A stretch of DNA of 50,161 nt, from the NCBI GenBank assembly GCA_017161705.1, contig JADFCW010000007.1, positions 1 to 50,161 of the forward strand, written 5' to 3'. The notes below the pieces were generated by a model. It was not told where the DNA came from, did no database searches, and saw only the letters and a program-made list of their open reading frames with translations. The position numbers were made by a program, and so were the translations under genes. This document shows positions 34,703-43,053 of the stretch, one piece after another; within the stretch, counting starts at the first letter, position 1, and the number at the start of each line of letters is the position of its first letter. The DNA comes from Candidatus Sumerlaeota bacterium. Lineage in GTDB: Bacteria > Sumerlaeota > Sumerlaeia > JADFCW01.

Positions 34703-35380
34703 ATGCAGGCATTGATTCTTTTTGGGCCGCCCGGCTCGGGCAAAGGCACCCAGGCAGCGCGGCTGGTCGAACGATACGGCTGGGCCCATCTGGCCACGGG
34801 CGACATGTTCCGCGAGGCGTTGAGCCGCAACGACCCGGTGGCCGTCGAGGCGCAAGACTTGATGAAAGCGGGCCGGCTAGTGCCCGACGAACTGGTGGGC
34901 CGGATGGTGAGGGCCAAGCTGCAGCAGTTGAAAAACGAAGGACGGTGGGACGGCATTATCTTTGACGGCTACCCGCGCAACGTGGCCCAGGTCGGCCACC
35001 TCGATGCTATTCTGACGGAATGTGGAATCGCTTTGGCAGGAGTCGTGGCGCTGGAGGTCGAAGATGAGTTGTTGGTCAAGCGATTGGCCGGCCGCTGCTC
35101 CTGTCCGACCTGCGGGAAGACTTACAACATCCATTTCGACCCGCCCAGGACCGCCGGACGGTGCGACACGGACGGCAGTACGCTGGTTTGCCGGCTCGAC
35201 GACAACGAGCAGACGATTCGCGAGCGGTTGCGCGTCTATCGCGAGCAAACCCGGCCGGTCATAGAGGTTTATCGCGGGCGGGGACAACTGGCGGTCGTTC
35301 CCGGGTCCGACGGGCCGCAGCCGGTCTTCGAGCGCCTGACCGCGATCGTGGACCCATGGACTGGTCGCCATGACCGGTGA
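34703..35380 (+). CDS. adk: Adenylate kinase, zinc-containing lid
   Basis: 225 aa. Converts AMP and ATP to two ADP. P-loop GPPGSGKGT (8-16 region), FDGYPRN (88-93) and LID with a Cys3-Asp zinc site: C134-x2-C137 and C154-x2-D157, the form more common in Gram-positive adenylate kinases. The stop overlaps the map start by 11 nt. Confidence 0.96.
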   Translation: MQALILFGPPGSGKGTQAARLVERYGWAHLATGDMFREALSRNDPVAVEAQDLMKAGRLVPDELVGRMVRAKLQQLKNEGRWDGIIFDGYPRNVAQVGHLDAILTECGIALAGVVALEVEDELLVKRLAGRCSCPTCGKTYNIHFDPPRTAGRCDTDGSTLVCRLDDNEQTIRERLRVYREQTRPVIEVYRGRGQLAVVPGSDGPQPVFERLTAIVDPWTGRHDR

Positions 35381-36131
35381 AAGGATACCTGTCTATAGTC
35401 CTCGCGAAATCGAAAGCATACGCGAGGCCGGCCGGCTGGTCAGCCGGGTGTTGGAAGAAATCGGACGCATGGTTCGGCCGGGAGTGACCACGGCGGAAAT
35501 GGACCGCGAGGCACGGCGCATCATCGAAGCGATGGGAGCCAAGCCGGCCTTCCCGGAAGTCCGCCAATATCCGGCGACGCTCTGTACCTCGATCAACGAA
35601 GAGGTTGTGCACGGCATCCCTTCCGACCGCAAATTGCAGGAAGGCGATATTATCAGCATCGATTGCGGACTGAGCAAAGGGGGGTTTTACGCCGACAAAT
35701 GCATCACGTGGGCTGTCGGACGCGTCTCCGAGGAAGCGCAGCGCCTGATAGACGTGACCCGCCGAGCCCTGGACGCGGCGATTGCGGAAATGCGCGAAGG
35801 CGTCCATCTGGGCGATGTTTGCGCGGCCATTCAGCGGACTGCCGAAAGCGCCGGCATGTCGGTCGTGCGCGACTACACGGGACACGGCATTGGGCGGCGG
35901 CTGCATGAGCCGCCCCAAATTCCCAATCGGGGCACTCCTGGCGAAGGACCGCGGCTGCGGCGTGGGATGGTTCTGGCCCTCGAACCGATGATCAATTTGG
36001 GAACCTGGCAGGTCAAGGTGCTGAGCGACAATTGGACTGTAGTGACGTTGGATCGGCGGATGTCGGCACATTTTGAGCATACTGTGGCGGTTACCCGGGA
36101 CGGGGCCGACATATTGACCCTGTGTGAATGA
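35370..36131 (+). CDS. map: Methionine aminopeptidase, type I
   Basis: 253 aa. Removes the initiator Met from nascent chains. Metal ligands Asp98 (SIDCG), Asp109 (YADK), His172 (GHGIG), Glu205 (LEPM) and Glu236 (FEHT), with His81 (VVHGIP) in the active site. The residue after Asp109 is Lys where Thr or Ser is usual. ATG 35370 lies inside the adk C-terminus (overlapping genes). Confidence 0.97.
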   Translation: MTGERIPVYSPREIESIREAGRLVSRVLEEIGRMVRPGVTTAEMDREARRIIEAMGAKPAFPEVRQYPATLCTSINEEVVHGIPSDRKLQEGDIISIDCGLSKGGFYADKCITWAVGRVSEEAQRLIDVTRRALDAAIAEMREGVHLGDVCAAIQRTAESAGMSVVRDYTGHGIGRRLHEPPQIPNRGTPGEGPRLRRGMVLALEPMINLGTWQVKVLSDNWTVVTLDRRMSAHFEHTVAVTRDGADILTLCE

Positions 36132-36182
36132 GAATCCGGAGCCGGACGCTTCACTTTTCGCAAATGGAGAATGAATTAACGC

Positions 36183-36211
36183 TTGACGACGGAATTTGAG
36201 GAAAAGAAATT
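36183..36211 (+). promoter_or_regulatory. Possible internal promoter before infA
   Basis: In an AT-rich 187 bp gap between map and infA: TTGACG at 36183-36188, 17-bp spacer, weak GAAATT at 36206-36211. It could boost infA-rpmJ-rpsM-rpsK-rpsD-rpoA-rplQ. Only the -35 is good. Confidence 0.3.
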
Positions 36212-36318
36212 CTAAATTTTGTGCCCGGTAAGGGAAGCGGCGGTTTTTTGCTAAAAATTGCCTATGGGGTGTGCGCAAGCCGCCCAATTCAGGACAAAGA
36301 TCGGGCGAAGCGACAAGC

Positions 36319-36540
36319 ATGGCCAAGGAAAAAGCCATCGAAGTCGAAGGTACGGTCGTCGAGACTCTCCCCAACGCAATGTTTCGCGTTGACCTGGACA
36401 ATGGCTTGAAGGTGTTGGCGCACATATCGGGCAAGATGCGGATGAACTTCATTCGAATCATGCCGGGAGACAAGGTAAAAGTCGAGCTGTCTCCGTATGA
36501 TTTAACGCGGGGACGCATCGTATATCGGGCGAGGCGATAG
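36319..36540 (+). CDS. infA: Translation initiation factor IF-1
   Basis: 73 aa OB-fold, normal length. [40 protein letters not shown] and [14 protein letters not shown] are conserved. ATG 36319 chosen because the family starts here; the upstream in-frame residues are not conserved. Confidence 0.97.
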   Translation: MAKEKAIEVEGTVVETLPNAMFRVDLDNGLKVLAHISGKMRMNFIRIMPGDKVKVELSPYDLTRGRIVYRARR

Positions 36541-36605
36541 ACCGCAGCCCGGCCGCGTGCCGGGCAGGGGAGAGCGCCAGAGGAAAGCAGGGGAGTAGCG
36601 CGGTT

Positions 36606-36719
36606 ATGAAAGTGCGAGCATCCGTAAAACCCATTTGCAAGAAATGCAAGATCATCCGCCGGCGGGGGGTTCTGCGCGTGATCTGCGAGAACCCGCGCCA
36701 TAAACAGCGCCAAGGATAA
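36606..36719 (+). CDS. rpmJ: 50S ribosomal protein L36
   Basis: 37 aa ([20 protein letters not shown] and then [17 protein letters not shown]), found by reading the gap between infA and rpsM. Zinc ligands Cys11, Cys14, Cys27 and His32 mark the zinc-binding (C+) form. The normal position for L36 in the spc/alpha junction. Confidence 0.96.
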   Translation: MKVRASVKPICKKCKIIRRRGVLRVICENPRHKQRQG

Positions 36720-36787
36720 GCCGTTTTTTACAACCCGGTCGAATCCGCCGGAGCACCGACCACAAGGTCTAGAAGGGGGAAGAAAAG

Positions 36788-37165
36788 TTGGCACGTGTAG
36801 CGGGAATAGATTTGCCGCGCGACAAGCGCGTCGAGATTGGGTTGACCTATGTATTCGGCGTCGGACGCACGTTGTCCAATCGTATATTGAAACAGGCGGG
36901 AGTCAACCCGGATACCCGCGTGCGCGATCTGACCGAAGCCGAGGTCAGCCGCATCAACGCCATCATCGCCGCCAACTACAAGGTCGAGGGCGACCTGCGC
37001 CGCGAGATTAACCAGAATATCAAACGCTTGATGGATATCGGATGCTATCGCGGCTTGCGTCATCGCAAAGGACTGCCTGTGCGCGGCCAGCGCACCCGCA
37101 CCAACGCGCGCACCCGCAAAGGACCCGCCAAAACCGTCGGCGTGCGAAAGAAAGAAGAAAAGTAA
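36788..37165 (+). CDS. rpsM: 30S ribosomal protein S13
   Basis: 125 aa, TTG start about 9 nt after [43 protein letters not shown] and [20 protein letters not shown] are conserved; the C-terminal basic tail touches P-site tRNA. Confidence 0.97.
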   Translation: MARVAGIDLPRDKRVEIGLTYVFGVGRTLSNRILKQAGVNPDTRVRDLTEAEVSRINAIIAANYKVEGDLRREINQNIKRLMDIGCYRGLRHRKGLPVRGQRTRTNARTRKGPAKTVGVRKKEEK

Positions 37166-37241
37166 TCCGAGCAGGATCAGAACGGATGCGGCGAACCTAG
37201 CCGCCGGGCTGTTCTGTCGCTAATACAAAATAAAGGACTCG

Positions 37242-37682
37242 ATGCGAATGGCCAAGGAACCTGAAACGCAACAAGCGCCGCCAGCCGAGGGTGAAGTCAA
37301 GACCCCCGCTGCCAAAAAAAAGAAAATCAAACGCAATATCGCCAAGGCGATTGTGCACCTCAAGGCGTCCTTTAACAATACCATTGTAACCATTACCGAC
37401 GAACGCGGAAACACCATTTCGTGGGCGAGCGCCGGAACCGCCGGGTTCAAAGGCTCCCGCAAGAGTACGCCCTATGCCGCCCAGATGGCGGCGGAAAAGG
37501 CCGCTAAAAGCGCGATGGATCAGGGCGTCAAGCGCGTCGAGGTCCACGTCAAAGGCCCCGGCCCCGGACGCGAGTCCGCCATTCGCCAGCTCCAGGCCGC
37601 CGGTCTGGAAATCACGGTTATCCGCGATGTCACACCGATTCCCCATAACGGCTGCCGTCCGCCGAAACGACGGCGCGTGTAA
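37242..37682 (+). CDS. rpsK: 30S ribosomal protein S11
   Basis: 146 aa from ATG 37242; a second ATG at 37248 (MAKEPE) is equally possible. About 20 extra N-terminal residues ([17 protein letters not shown]) precede the usual [36 protein letters not shown] and [18 protein letters not shown] are normal. AAAGGA upstream. Confidence 0.96.
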   Translation: MRMAKEPETQQAPPAEGEVKTPAAKKKKIKRNIAKAIVHLKASFNNTIVTITDERGNTISWASAGTAGFKGSRKSTPYAAQMAAEKAAKSAMDQGVKRVEVHVKGPGPGRESAIRQLQAAGLEITVIRDVTPIPHNGCRPPKRRRV

Positions 37683-37703
37683 GTCAGAGGAGGAAACCAG
37701 CAC

Positions 37704-38330
37704 GTGGCACGTTATCGAGGTCCCGCATGCAAACGATGCCGGCGCGAAGGCGAGAAGCTCTATCTCAAGGGCGAGCGATGTGCAGGGCCCAAGTGCGGCG
37801 TCGAACGCCGCCAATATGCGCCCGGTGAACACGGCCAGAGCCGGCAGAAGCTTTCCACCTATGGCAAACAGCTGCGGGAAAAGCAAAAAGCCAAGGCCAT
37901 CTATGGTCTGCTCGAAGCGCAATTCCGCCGCTATTTCCACATGGCCGAGCGATTTCGGGGCATGACGGGCACCATTCTGCTCCAGCTGCTCGAACGGCGG
38001 CTGGACAATCTGATCTACCGGCTTGGCTTCGCGCCGTCGCGCCGCGCCGCCCGCCAGCTGGTCAGCCACGGCCATGTGCGCGTGAACGGCCGCAAGGTGG
38101 ACATCCCTTCCTATCTCGTTCGACCCGGCGAGGAAATTTCGCTAACCGACGACATGAAGACCAATCCCATCGTGGCCGCCGGTCTGGCCGCCGCGGAAAA
38201 GCGCGAGAAACTGTCCTGGCTGGCTTGTTCGCCGGAAACCCTGTCGGGCCGGATGCTCAACGTGCCCACTCGCGAGGAGATTCCTCTCCTGCTGAACGAA
38301 CAGATGATCGTTGAACTCTACTCGAAGTAA
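37704..38330 (+). CDS. rpsD: 30S ribosomal protein S4
   Basis: 208 aa, GTG start behind GAGGAGG. Zinc-type N-terminus Cys9-x2-Cys12...Cys26-x4-Cys31, then the S4 domain RLDNLIYRLGFAPSRRAARQ. Primary 16S rRNA binder and assembly starter. Confidence 0.97.
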   Translation: MARYRGPACKRCRREGEKLYLKGERCAGPKCGVERRQYAPGEHGQSRQKLSTYGKQLREKQKAKAIYGLLEAQFRRYFHMAERFRGMTGTILLQLLERRLDNLIYRLGFAPSRRAARQLVSHGHVRVNGRKVDIPSYLVRPGEEISLTDDMKTNPIVAAGLAAAEKREKLSWLACSPETLSGRMLNVPTREEIPLLLNEQMIVELYSK

Positions 38331-38442
38331 GAGGGAATGGCCGTCGGGGCCGCCGCGGCCCCCGCCGATCGGATATACGCCGCCCCTACAACGCCAACGT
38401 CACGAGACGCAATGGGATATCTCGGACGGAGGGAAAACAAGA

Positions 38443-39453
38443 ATGGAACTCAAACCTCTGGTTTCACCGCGAAGTTTGGTGCCCGACCGCGCAACGCTGA
38501 CGCGCGAATACGGCAAATTCACCGCCGAGCCGTTTGAACGCGGCTACGGCCGCACCATCGGGAATTCGCTGCGCCGCATTCTCCTGTCGTCCATCCAGGG
38601 CGCCGCGGTCACCTCCTATCAGATCGAAAACGTCAAACACGAATTCTCCCACATTCCCGGCGTGAAGGAGGACGTCACCGACATCACGCTGAACCTGAAA
38701 AGTCTCATCGTCAAACTGACCGATGCCACCGAAGGGACACTCTACCTCAATGCGAAAGGCCCGATGGTGGTGCGCGCCGGCGATTTCCAGATGGAACCCC
38801 AGGTGGCCATCCTCAACCCCGGCCAGCATATCGCCACGCTGGACGTCGGGGCCTCGTTGGTCATGGAAGTCACCGTCCGCCAGGGCCGCGGCTATCAGCC
38901 CGCCCCGCGCGAGGAACAGGAACGCGAAGCCATCGGCGTCATTCCCGTGGACGCCGCCTTCTCGCCGATCCGCAATGTGCGCTACCACGTCGAGAACGCC
39001 CGCGTCGGCCAGGAGACCGAGTATGACCGCCTGATCCTCGAAGTGTGGACGAACGGCAGCGTCGCGCCCGACGAGGCGATCTCCTTTGCCGCGCGCATTC
39101 TCAAAGACTACATGGACCTGTTCATTACCATCGAGGACCAAACGCGCCAGGTGCAGGAACTGGCCGAGGAAGAAGAGGAAATCAGTCCGATCGCGGCCCT
39201 GCAGGAGAAACTCGACAAGAGCATCGAGGAACTGGAGCTGTCGGTGCGCTCGTACAACTGCCTCGAAGCCGCCGGCATCAAGACCATTCGCGACCTGGTG
39301 CAGAAAACCGAGACCGATATGCTCAAGTATCGCAACTTCGGACGCAAGTCGCTCAATGAAATTAAAGCCATTCTCAAGGACATGGGTCTGCAATTCAACA
39401 TGAAGATTGACCCCTCTACCGGGCTGCCGGTTGTGCTGCCCGATCAGTCCTGA
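38443..39453 (+). CDS. rpoA: RNA polymerase alpha subunit
   Basis: 336 aa. N-terminal assembly domain with PFERGYGRTIGNSLRRILLS, an acidic linker at about 240-255 (AEEEEE), and C-terminal domain with LELSVRSYNCLEAAGIKTIR and KSLNEIKAILKDMGL, which binds UP elements and activators. ATG 38443 follows GGAGGG; the frame upstream to 38311 is not conserved. Confidence 0.98.
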   Translation: MELKPLVSPRSLVPDRATLTREYGKFTAEPFERGYGRTIGNSLRRILLSSIQGAAVTSYQIENVKHEFSHIPGVKEDVTDITLNLKSLIVKLTDATEGTLYLNAKGPMVVRAGDFQMEPQVAILNPGQHIATLDVGASLVMEVTVRQGRGYQPAPREEQEREAIGVIPVDAAFSPIRNVRYHVENARVGQETEYDRLILEVWTNGSVAPDEAISFAARILKDYMDLFITIEDQTRQVQELAEEEEEISPIAALQEKLDKSIEELELSVRSYNCLEAAGIKTIRDLVQKTETDMLKYRNFGRKSLNEIKAILKDMGLQFNMKIDPSTGLPVVLPDQS

Positions 39454-39477
39454 TCGTTCACGCAGGGAGCAAACCCG

Positions 39478-39927
39478 ATGCGCCACCGGAATATCCGTTC
39501 GCGACTGAATCGAACCAGCGAGCATCGCCTCGCGCTCATGCGCAATCTTGCCGAAGCGCTGATCGAACGCGAGCGCATCCAGACAACGGCCGCCAAGGCC
39601 AAACAGTTGCGCGCGTTCGTCGAGCCGCTGGTCACTCTCGGACGCGAGGGCACTCTGACCGCGCGCCGTCTGGCTTTCAGCCGCCTGGGGAAAAAGAAAG
39701 CCGTTCACAAACTGTTCACCGTTCTAGGGCCCCGCTTCAAAGACCGCAACGGCGGCTACACCCGCGTGGTGAAAGCCGGCGTGCGGGCGGGCGACGGCGC
39801 CCAGATGGCCTATATTGAATTCGTCGAACGAACCGTTGTCGAACCGAAGGAAAAGAAACCCAAAGACGCCCGGCAACGCATGCGCGAGCGGATGCGCGAA
39901 CTGCAGCGCGCACGCGCGCGCATGTAG
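39478..39927 (+). CDS. rplQ: 50S ribosomal protein L17
   Basis: 149 aa. MRHRNIRSRLNRTSEHRLAL, LIERERIQTTAAKAKQLR and GAQMAYIEFVE-like GDGAQMAYIEFVE are conserved; the C-terminal 30 residues are a basic helix (QRMRERMRELQRARARM). GGGAG precedes the ATG. Last protein gene of the supercluster. Confidence 0.96.
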   Translation: MRHRNIRSRLNRTSEHRLALMRNLAEALIERERIQTTAAKAKQLRAFVEPLVTLGREGTLTARRLAFSRLGKKKAVHKLFTVLGPRFKDRNGGYTRVVKAGVRAGDGAQMAYIEFVERTVVEPKEKKPKDARQRMRERMRELQRARARM

Positions 39928-40026
39928 CCGCCCTTGTCCAGCCGGGCCAGGACTGCAAGAGCAGCGACCGGCGGGTTTGTGGGCGGCCCGTGTTGAACCC
40001 CTGCCGGTGCTCAAATCAGTTTTTAC

Positions 40027-40056
40027 TTTACACCGATGCCGGCAGCACGGTAGATG
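40027..40056 (+). promoter_or_regulatory. Possible promoter of tRNA-Val
   Basis: TTTACA at 40027-40032 (5 of 6 to consensus), 18-bp spacer, TAGATG at 40051-40056, 12 nt ahead of the mature tRNA 5' end. Confidence 0.35.
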
Positions 40057-40067
40057 TTCACTCGTGT

Positions 40068-40144
40068 GGGTGATTAGCTCAGTCGGCTAGAGCGCTGCCC
40101 TCACATGGCAGAGGTCGGGGGTTCAACTCCCTCATCACCCACCA
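40068..40144 (+). tRNA. tRNA-Val (CAC)
   Basis: Complete cloverleaf: acceptor GGGTGAT/ATCACCC, D arm TTAGCTCAGTCGGCTAGAGC, anticodon arm CTGCC-CTCACAT-GGCAG with anticodon CAC, T arm with GGTTCAA, discriminator A at 40141 and encoded CCA at 40142-40144. It reads GUG valine codons. Confidence 0.97.
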
Positions 40145-40232
40145 ACAAAAAGTTTAGGGCGGGGTTCCAGTTATCGAGTCAACATCCGGTATCGGACGCC
40201 CAGATTCTATCCCCCTTCGCAATCCGAGAACG

Positions 40233-40350
40233 GCAAAGCGGCAGCAGGGCTGCCGCACTCCAAGAGTTTTGCTGCGCAGACGGGTGATTCTGCAAAAAGG
40301 GATGCTTTTGCTTTGGACTGCGGCAGCCATGCTGCCGCTTTTCCCCGACA
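40233..40350. repeat. Dispersed palindrome-ended repeat, copy C
   Basis: Third copy. The left end is a clean hairpin AAAGCGGCAGCAGGGCTGCC, and the right end TGCGGCAGCCATGCTGCCGC; read on opposite strands the two ends are nearly the same sequence, so this copy shows best that the whole element is an inverted repeat of two hairpins. The middle is about 15 bp longer than in A and B. Confidence 0.8.
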
Positions 40351-40418
40351 TAAAAGCGAGCATACTCAGTTGAGATGGTCTGGCCGAAGCGTTGATGTAA
40401 GTAAGAGATACTCTGGAA

Positions 40419-40433
40419 TAAGAATTATTCTGA
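40419..40433. promoter_or_regulatory. PerR/Fur-like inverted repeat 3' of perR-like gene
   Basis: TAAGAATTATTCTGA, a 7-1-7 inverted repeat with 6 of 7 pairs symmetric, similar to the PerR box type TTATAATNATTATAA. It is 26 bp beyond the stop of the regulator gene, so it cannot be that gene's own operator from the usual side. It shares GAATAATTC (read on the minus strand) with the box at 42811-42825. Confidence 0.4.
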
Positions 40434-40458
40434 TTAAGGAAAATGAAAAGAAAAAAAT

Positions 40459-40911
40459 TCATTCTGGAGTTTGCTTCCACCATCGCCGCCGGCCACGAGC
40501 TCGATTCAGGCATCGGATGCATACCCCGCGCACTTCCACCTGTATGCGCTCCACTGTTCCCATCGTGCGCACCGTGGCCGGCACACGCAAACGACCGGCT
40601 CCACTCACACGGCAGTCCATGATGCGATTGCATTTGACGCATACAAAATGATCGTGGCGTTCGGGGGCGGGGTCATAGCGAACGCAGCTGGCCGAGGAAA
40701 AAACGCGGGCAATGACCCCATGTTGGTCAAACGCGGCCAGAGTTCGATACACGGTGTCGAGGGAGACGGTGGGCAGGCGGCGCAGCACGCGCTGGTGGAT
40801 TTGTTCGGCGGACGGGTGATCCTTCGCCTGCAGCATTTCGCGCAAAATTTCGAGGCGCTGATGCGTTGCCTTCAACCCTGCGCGGCGGCAAATGTCTCGG
40901 AGTGTGTCCAT
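40459..40911 (-). CDS. perR: Fur-family peroxide sensor, PerR type
   Basis: 150 aa metal-dependent repressor. Winged helix with SLDTVYRTLAAFDQHGVI (50-67) as recognition region. The five regulatory-metal ligands of B. subtilis PerR (H37, D85, H91, H93, D104) align with H32, D80, H86, H88 and D99 here; Asp (not the Glu of Fur) at the last place favours peroxide sensing by Fe-driven His oxidation. Structural zinc site: C91-x2-C94 and C131-x2-C134. ATG 40911 follows AGGAGA at short spacing. It lies next to a di-heme peroxidase gene on the same strand, a likely target. Confidence 0.88.
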   Translation of the reverse strand: MDTLRDICRRAGLKATHQRLEILREMLQAKDHPSAEQIHQRVLRRLPTVSLDTVYRTLAAFDQHGVIARVFSSASCVRYDPAPERHDHFVCVKCNRIMDCRVSGAGRLRVPATVRTMGTVERIQVEVRGVCIRCLNRARGRRRWWKQTPE

Positions 40912-41221
40912 TTCTCCTAAGCCTCTTCCATCTTATCTCAGCCCACGTCCATGTTCGGCTGATTCCGATACCTTTTCTGCGGTCGAACAACCGTCCGGAA
41001 AGAAGCACCCTCTTAGCGAGGAAGAGCAATCCAACGGTCGCCGCCAGGGTTCGGCATTCTTTTTGCCAAAACGAACCTATTCTGGTTCGGATGCGGCCCG
41101 CGTTGTAACAAGTCAGCGATTGCGTTTTGGCCTTTCAAGAAAAAAGGAAGTCCGCGGCGGGGAACTCGGCATTCCATAGCGCTGCGCGATGTCCCGGCAC
41201 CCGGACTTCCCCGATTGCCTC
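40912..41221. other. Intergenic region with terminator
   Basis: 310 bp between the peroxidase 3' end and the perR-like start, both minus strand. The peroxidase terminator occupies its right part (41134-41210). No clear promoter for perR-like was seen in the remaining 200 bp. Confidence 0.6.
41134..41210 (-). terminator. Rho-independent terminator of the peroxidase gene
   Basis: On the minus strand, GGAAGTCCG (41210-41202) begins 12 nt after the stop and pairs with CGGACTTCC (41154-41146), directly followed by TTTTTTCTTG. The loop is long (47 nt) but internally structured (GGGAC/GCGC elements). The stem plus T-run makes a good terminator. Confidence 0.65.
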
Positions 41222-42628
41222 TTACAGGGCCCGCATGAACTCGACCAGGTCCTTTTTCTCCTGCTCCGAAAGATCGAGACCTTGAATCAGATTAAAGAAT
41301 TCGACGGTGTCTTCGAGCGTGAGCAGACGGCCGTCGTGCAGATACGGCGGCGAGTCCTTGATGCCGCGCAGCGGGAACGTCTTGATCGGCCCGTCGGCCG
41401 ACGCCCACCGACCATTCACCTCCTGAGGCTTGAAGAAACGCTCGGCCTTCAGGTTGTGCATCAGGTTGTCGGTGTAATAGGGCGCCGGATGGCAAACGGC
41501 ACATTGGGCCTTGCCGAAAAAGATTGCCTCGCCGCGCATCTCAGCTTCCGTCGCCTTCTTTGGATCGAGGCGGCCGTACAGGTTGAGCTTGGGCGCAGGC
41601 GGAAAATCCAGCAGCGACTGGAACTCGGCCATGAAATGCACCTGGCTGCCGCGTTCGAGAATGTTGACGCCTTTTTTCGTGGCGATAACCGGATCGCCGT
41701 CGAAGTAGGCAGCGCGCTGCTCGAATTCCGTGAAATCTTCGATGGACTTCAGCGCGCGCTGCGACCCGAACAACCGCTGGATGTTCACCCCGCGCAGCGG
41801 CGGAATGTCGAGGCGATGGCGAAACGCCTGCGGGCGAATGTCCCCGACCAGATGCGTAGCGCCGTTCGAGTGTCCGTTGACATGACAGTCGAAGCAGGTA
41901 ACGCCCCGGTGCGGCAGCTCGGAGCGACGGTCCTCGGTCATGTTGAACTGCTGCTGCGGAAAGGGGGTAACCAGAAGCCGCAAGCCTTCGAGCTGTTTGG
42001 GATTGAGGATCCCATTGAACAGCTCGTAGTAGTTCATGATGGTGACCACCTTGCCCTGCGACACATCGCCCAGGTCCGGCCGCGTGGTCAGATAGATCGG
42101 CGGCGGATACTCGGGGAGCAGGTGATCCGGAAGATCCAGGTCGAGGTCAAAGCGGGTGAGGTCGCGTCCCTCCTGCTTTTTGATTTCCTCGATGTGAAAC
42201 TTGGGAAAGACCATTCCACCCTCTGGATGATTCGGATGAGGCAGCGGCAGAAAGCCCTTCGGCCACAAACCTTTGTCCCGAATCTCTTCCGGCGTCATGG
42301 CGCTCAACTGCTGCCACGTTACGCCCTTCGGCAGCTTCACCCGCACGCCTTCCTGGACGGCGCGGCGCCCGGCCGACATCATCAGGCCCGACGGCCGGTC
42401 GCTGAGGTCATACCGCTCCTCGAGCAACGCCATCTGGCGTTTCATCACTTCCGGCTTGGCGGCTTTCATTCGAGCCATGGTGGCGGCGAATTCTTCCTGA
42501 ATTACCACGGGCGAATAGCTCGATGGTTTGCCGCCGGGCTGACCGGCTTGTACAGCAGCGCACACCACCATGCAGGCGCCGAGGAGGCTCAGCCCGACAC
42601 CGAAAGCCTTTGCTCTTGCACGCAACAT
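41222..42628 (-). CDS. Di-heme cytochrome c peroxidase/MauG-family protein
   Basis: 468 aa, exported. Signal-type N-terminus (GVGLSLLGACMVVCAAVQAG, residues 10-29) with possible cleavage near 28. Two c-type haem sites, CFDCH (245-249) and CAVCH (376-380). Between and after them are the MauG/CcpA-like segments DIPPLRGVN, FPLRGIKDSPPYLHDGRLLT and LEDTVEFFN. The family reduces hydrogen peroxide (or oxidises protein substrates) in the periplasm with electrons from small cytochromes. The haem would be attached by ResB-CcsA (18185-20983). ATG 42628 follows GGAGGAAC. The region before haem 1 (about 220 residues) is longer than in CcpA, so the exact substrate is open. Confidence 0.85.
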   Translation of the reverse strand: MLRARAKAFGVGLSLLGACMVVCAAVQAGQPGGKPSSYSPVVIQEEFAATMARMKAAKPEVMKRQMALLEERYDLSDRPSGLMMSAGRRAVQEGVRVKLPKGVTWQQLSAMTPEEIRDKGLWPKGFLPLPHPNHPEGGMVFPKFHIEEIKKQEGRDLTRFDLDLDLPDHLLPEYPPPIYLTTRPDLGDVSQGKVVTIMNYYELFNGILNPKQLEGLRLLVTPFPQQQFNMTEDRRSELPHRGVTCFDCHVNGHSNGATHLVGDIRPQAFRHRLDIPPLRGVNIQRLFGSQRALKSIEDFTEFEQRAAYFDGDPVIATKKGVNILERGSQVHFMAEFQSLLDFPPAPKLNLYGRLDPKKATEAEMRGEAIFFGKAQCAVCHPAPYYTDNLMHNLKAERFFKPQEVNGRWASADGPIKTFPLRGIKDSPPYLHDGRLLTLEDTVEFFNLIQGLDLSEQEKKDLVEFMRAL

Positions 42629-42781
42629 GTTCGTTCCTCCCTTCGTTTCTGTTTTGCCCGGCCCGAGACAGCCTTCACGCCTGCATGGCGGTTTGTCTCA
42701 TTGCCGGCGGTTGGTCAGTCGCGATGCAGCATCCCCCCTTTGCCCTCGAGTGATTGCAGACGCTCTTTTCAATATCTGCGC

Positions 42782-42825
42782 ATTGTAACTATTTTCAAAC
42801 CAATCCTAATTAAGAATAATTCCAC
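42782..42825 (-). promoter_or_regulatory. Candidate peroxidase promoter with PerR-like operator
   Basis: TAAGAATAATTCCAC (42811-42825) contains the palindrome GAATAATTC. On the minus strand a -10 TACAAT lies at 42787-42782, which places the -35 at 42810-42805, directly against the box. A repressor there would block the polymerase. Leader of about 150 nt to ATG 42628. Confidence 0.45.
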
Positions 42826-43001
42826 AATAGCGCTCGTCTGTCAATCTCTTTTTTGTCTTTCCACGGGCTTGCAGAAAATGCATGGAATTTATGCTTTAGC
42901 CTGCCGAATGCAGTTTACCCCTCAGTGTGCTCTATCCTGCGGATGCATCAGGGACGCGGCTGTTTTGCGCCGGCAGTCGGTAAGGAGATTCACCGAGGTG
43001 T

Positions 43002-43053
43002 GGCCTAAGAGGGCAAATTAAAGTTTGACCTAAGAGCGGCAAACTGAAATTTG
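43002..43053. repeat. Tandem 26-27 bp duplication
   Basis: GGCCTAAGAGGGCAAATTAA...TTTGA is followed at once by GACCTAAGAGCGGCAAACTG...TTTGA. About 80 percent identical by eye. Paired terminal repeats of this kind are seen at ends of some IS families; no transposase lies nearby. Confidence 0.7.

Larger units (their letters stand above)
40145..40458. other. Intergenic region with repeat copy C and a PerR-like box
   Basis: 314 bp between tRNA-Val (plus) and the perR-like gene (minus, 3' end). It holds palindromic repeat copy C (40233-40350) and an inverted-repeat box at 40419-40433. No gene was seen. Confidence 0.7.

Noticed and set aside
33064..34956. Long minus-strand open frame (630 codons) opposite secY
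   Set aside because: It is antisense to a certain gene, has His/Arg/Gly-rich mirror composition, no ribosome site and no recognisable motif.
38464..39708. 414-codon minus-strand frame opposite rpoA and rplQ
   Set aside because: Antisense shadow spanning two certain genes.
41189..43021. 610-codon plus-strand frame opposite the peroxidase
   Set aside because: A mirror of a gene with clear haem motifs; typical high-GC antisense frame.
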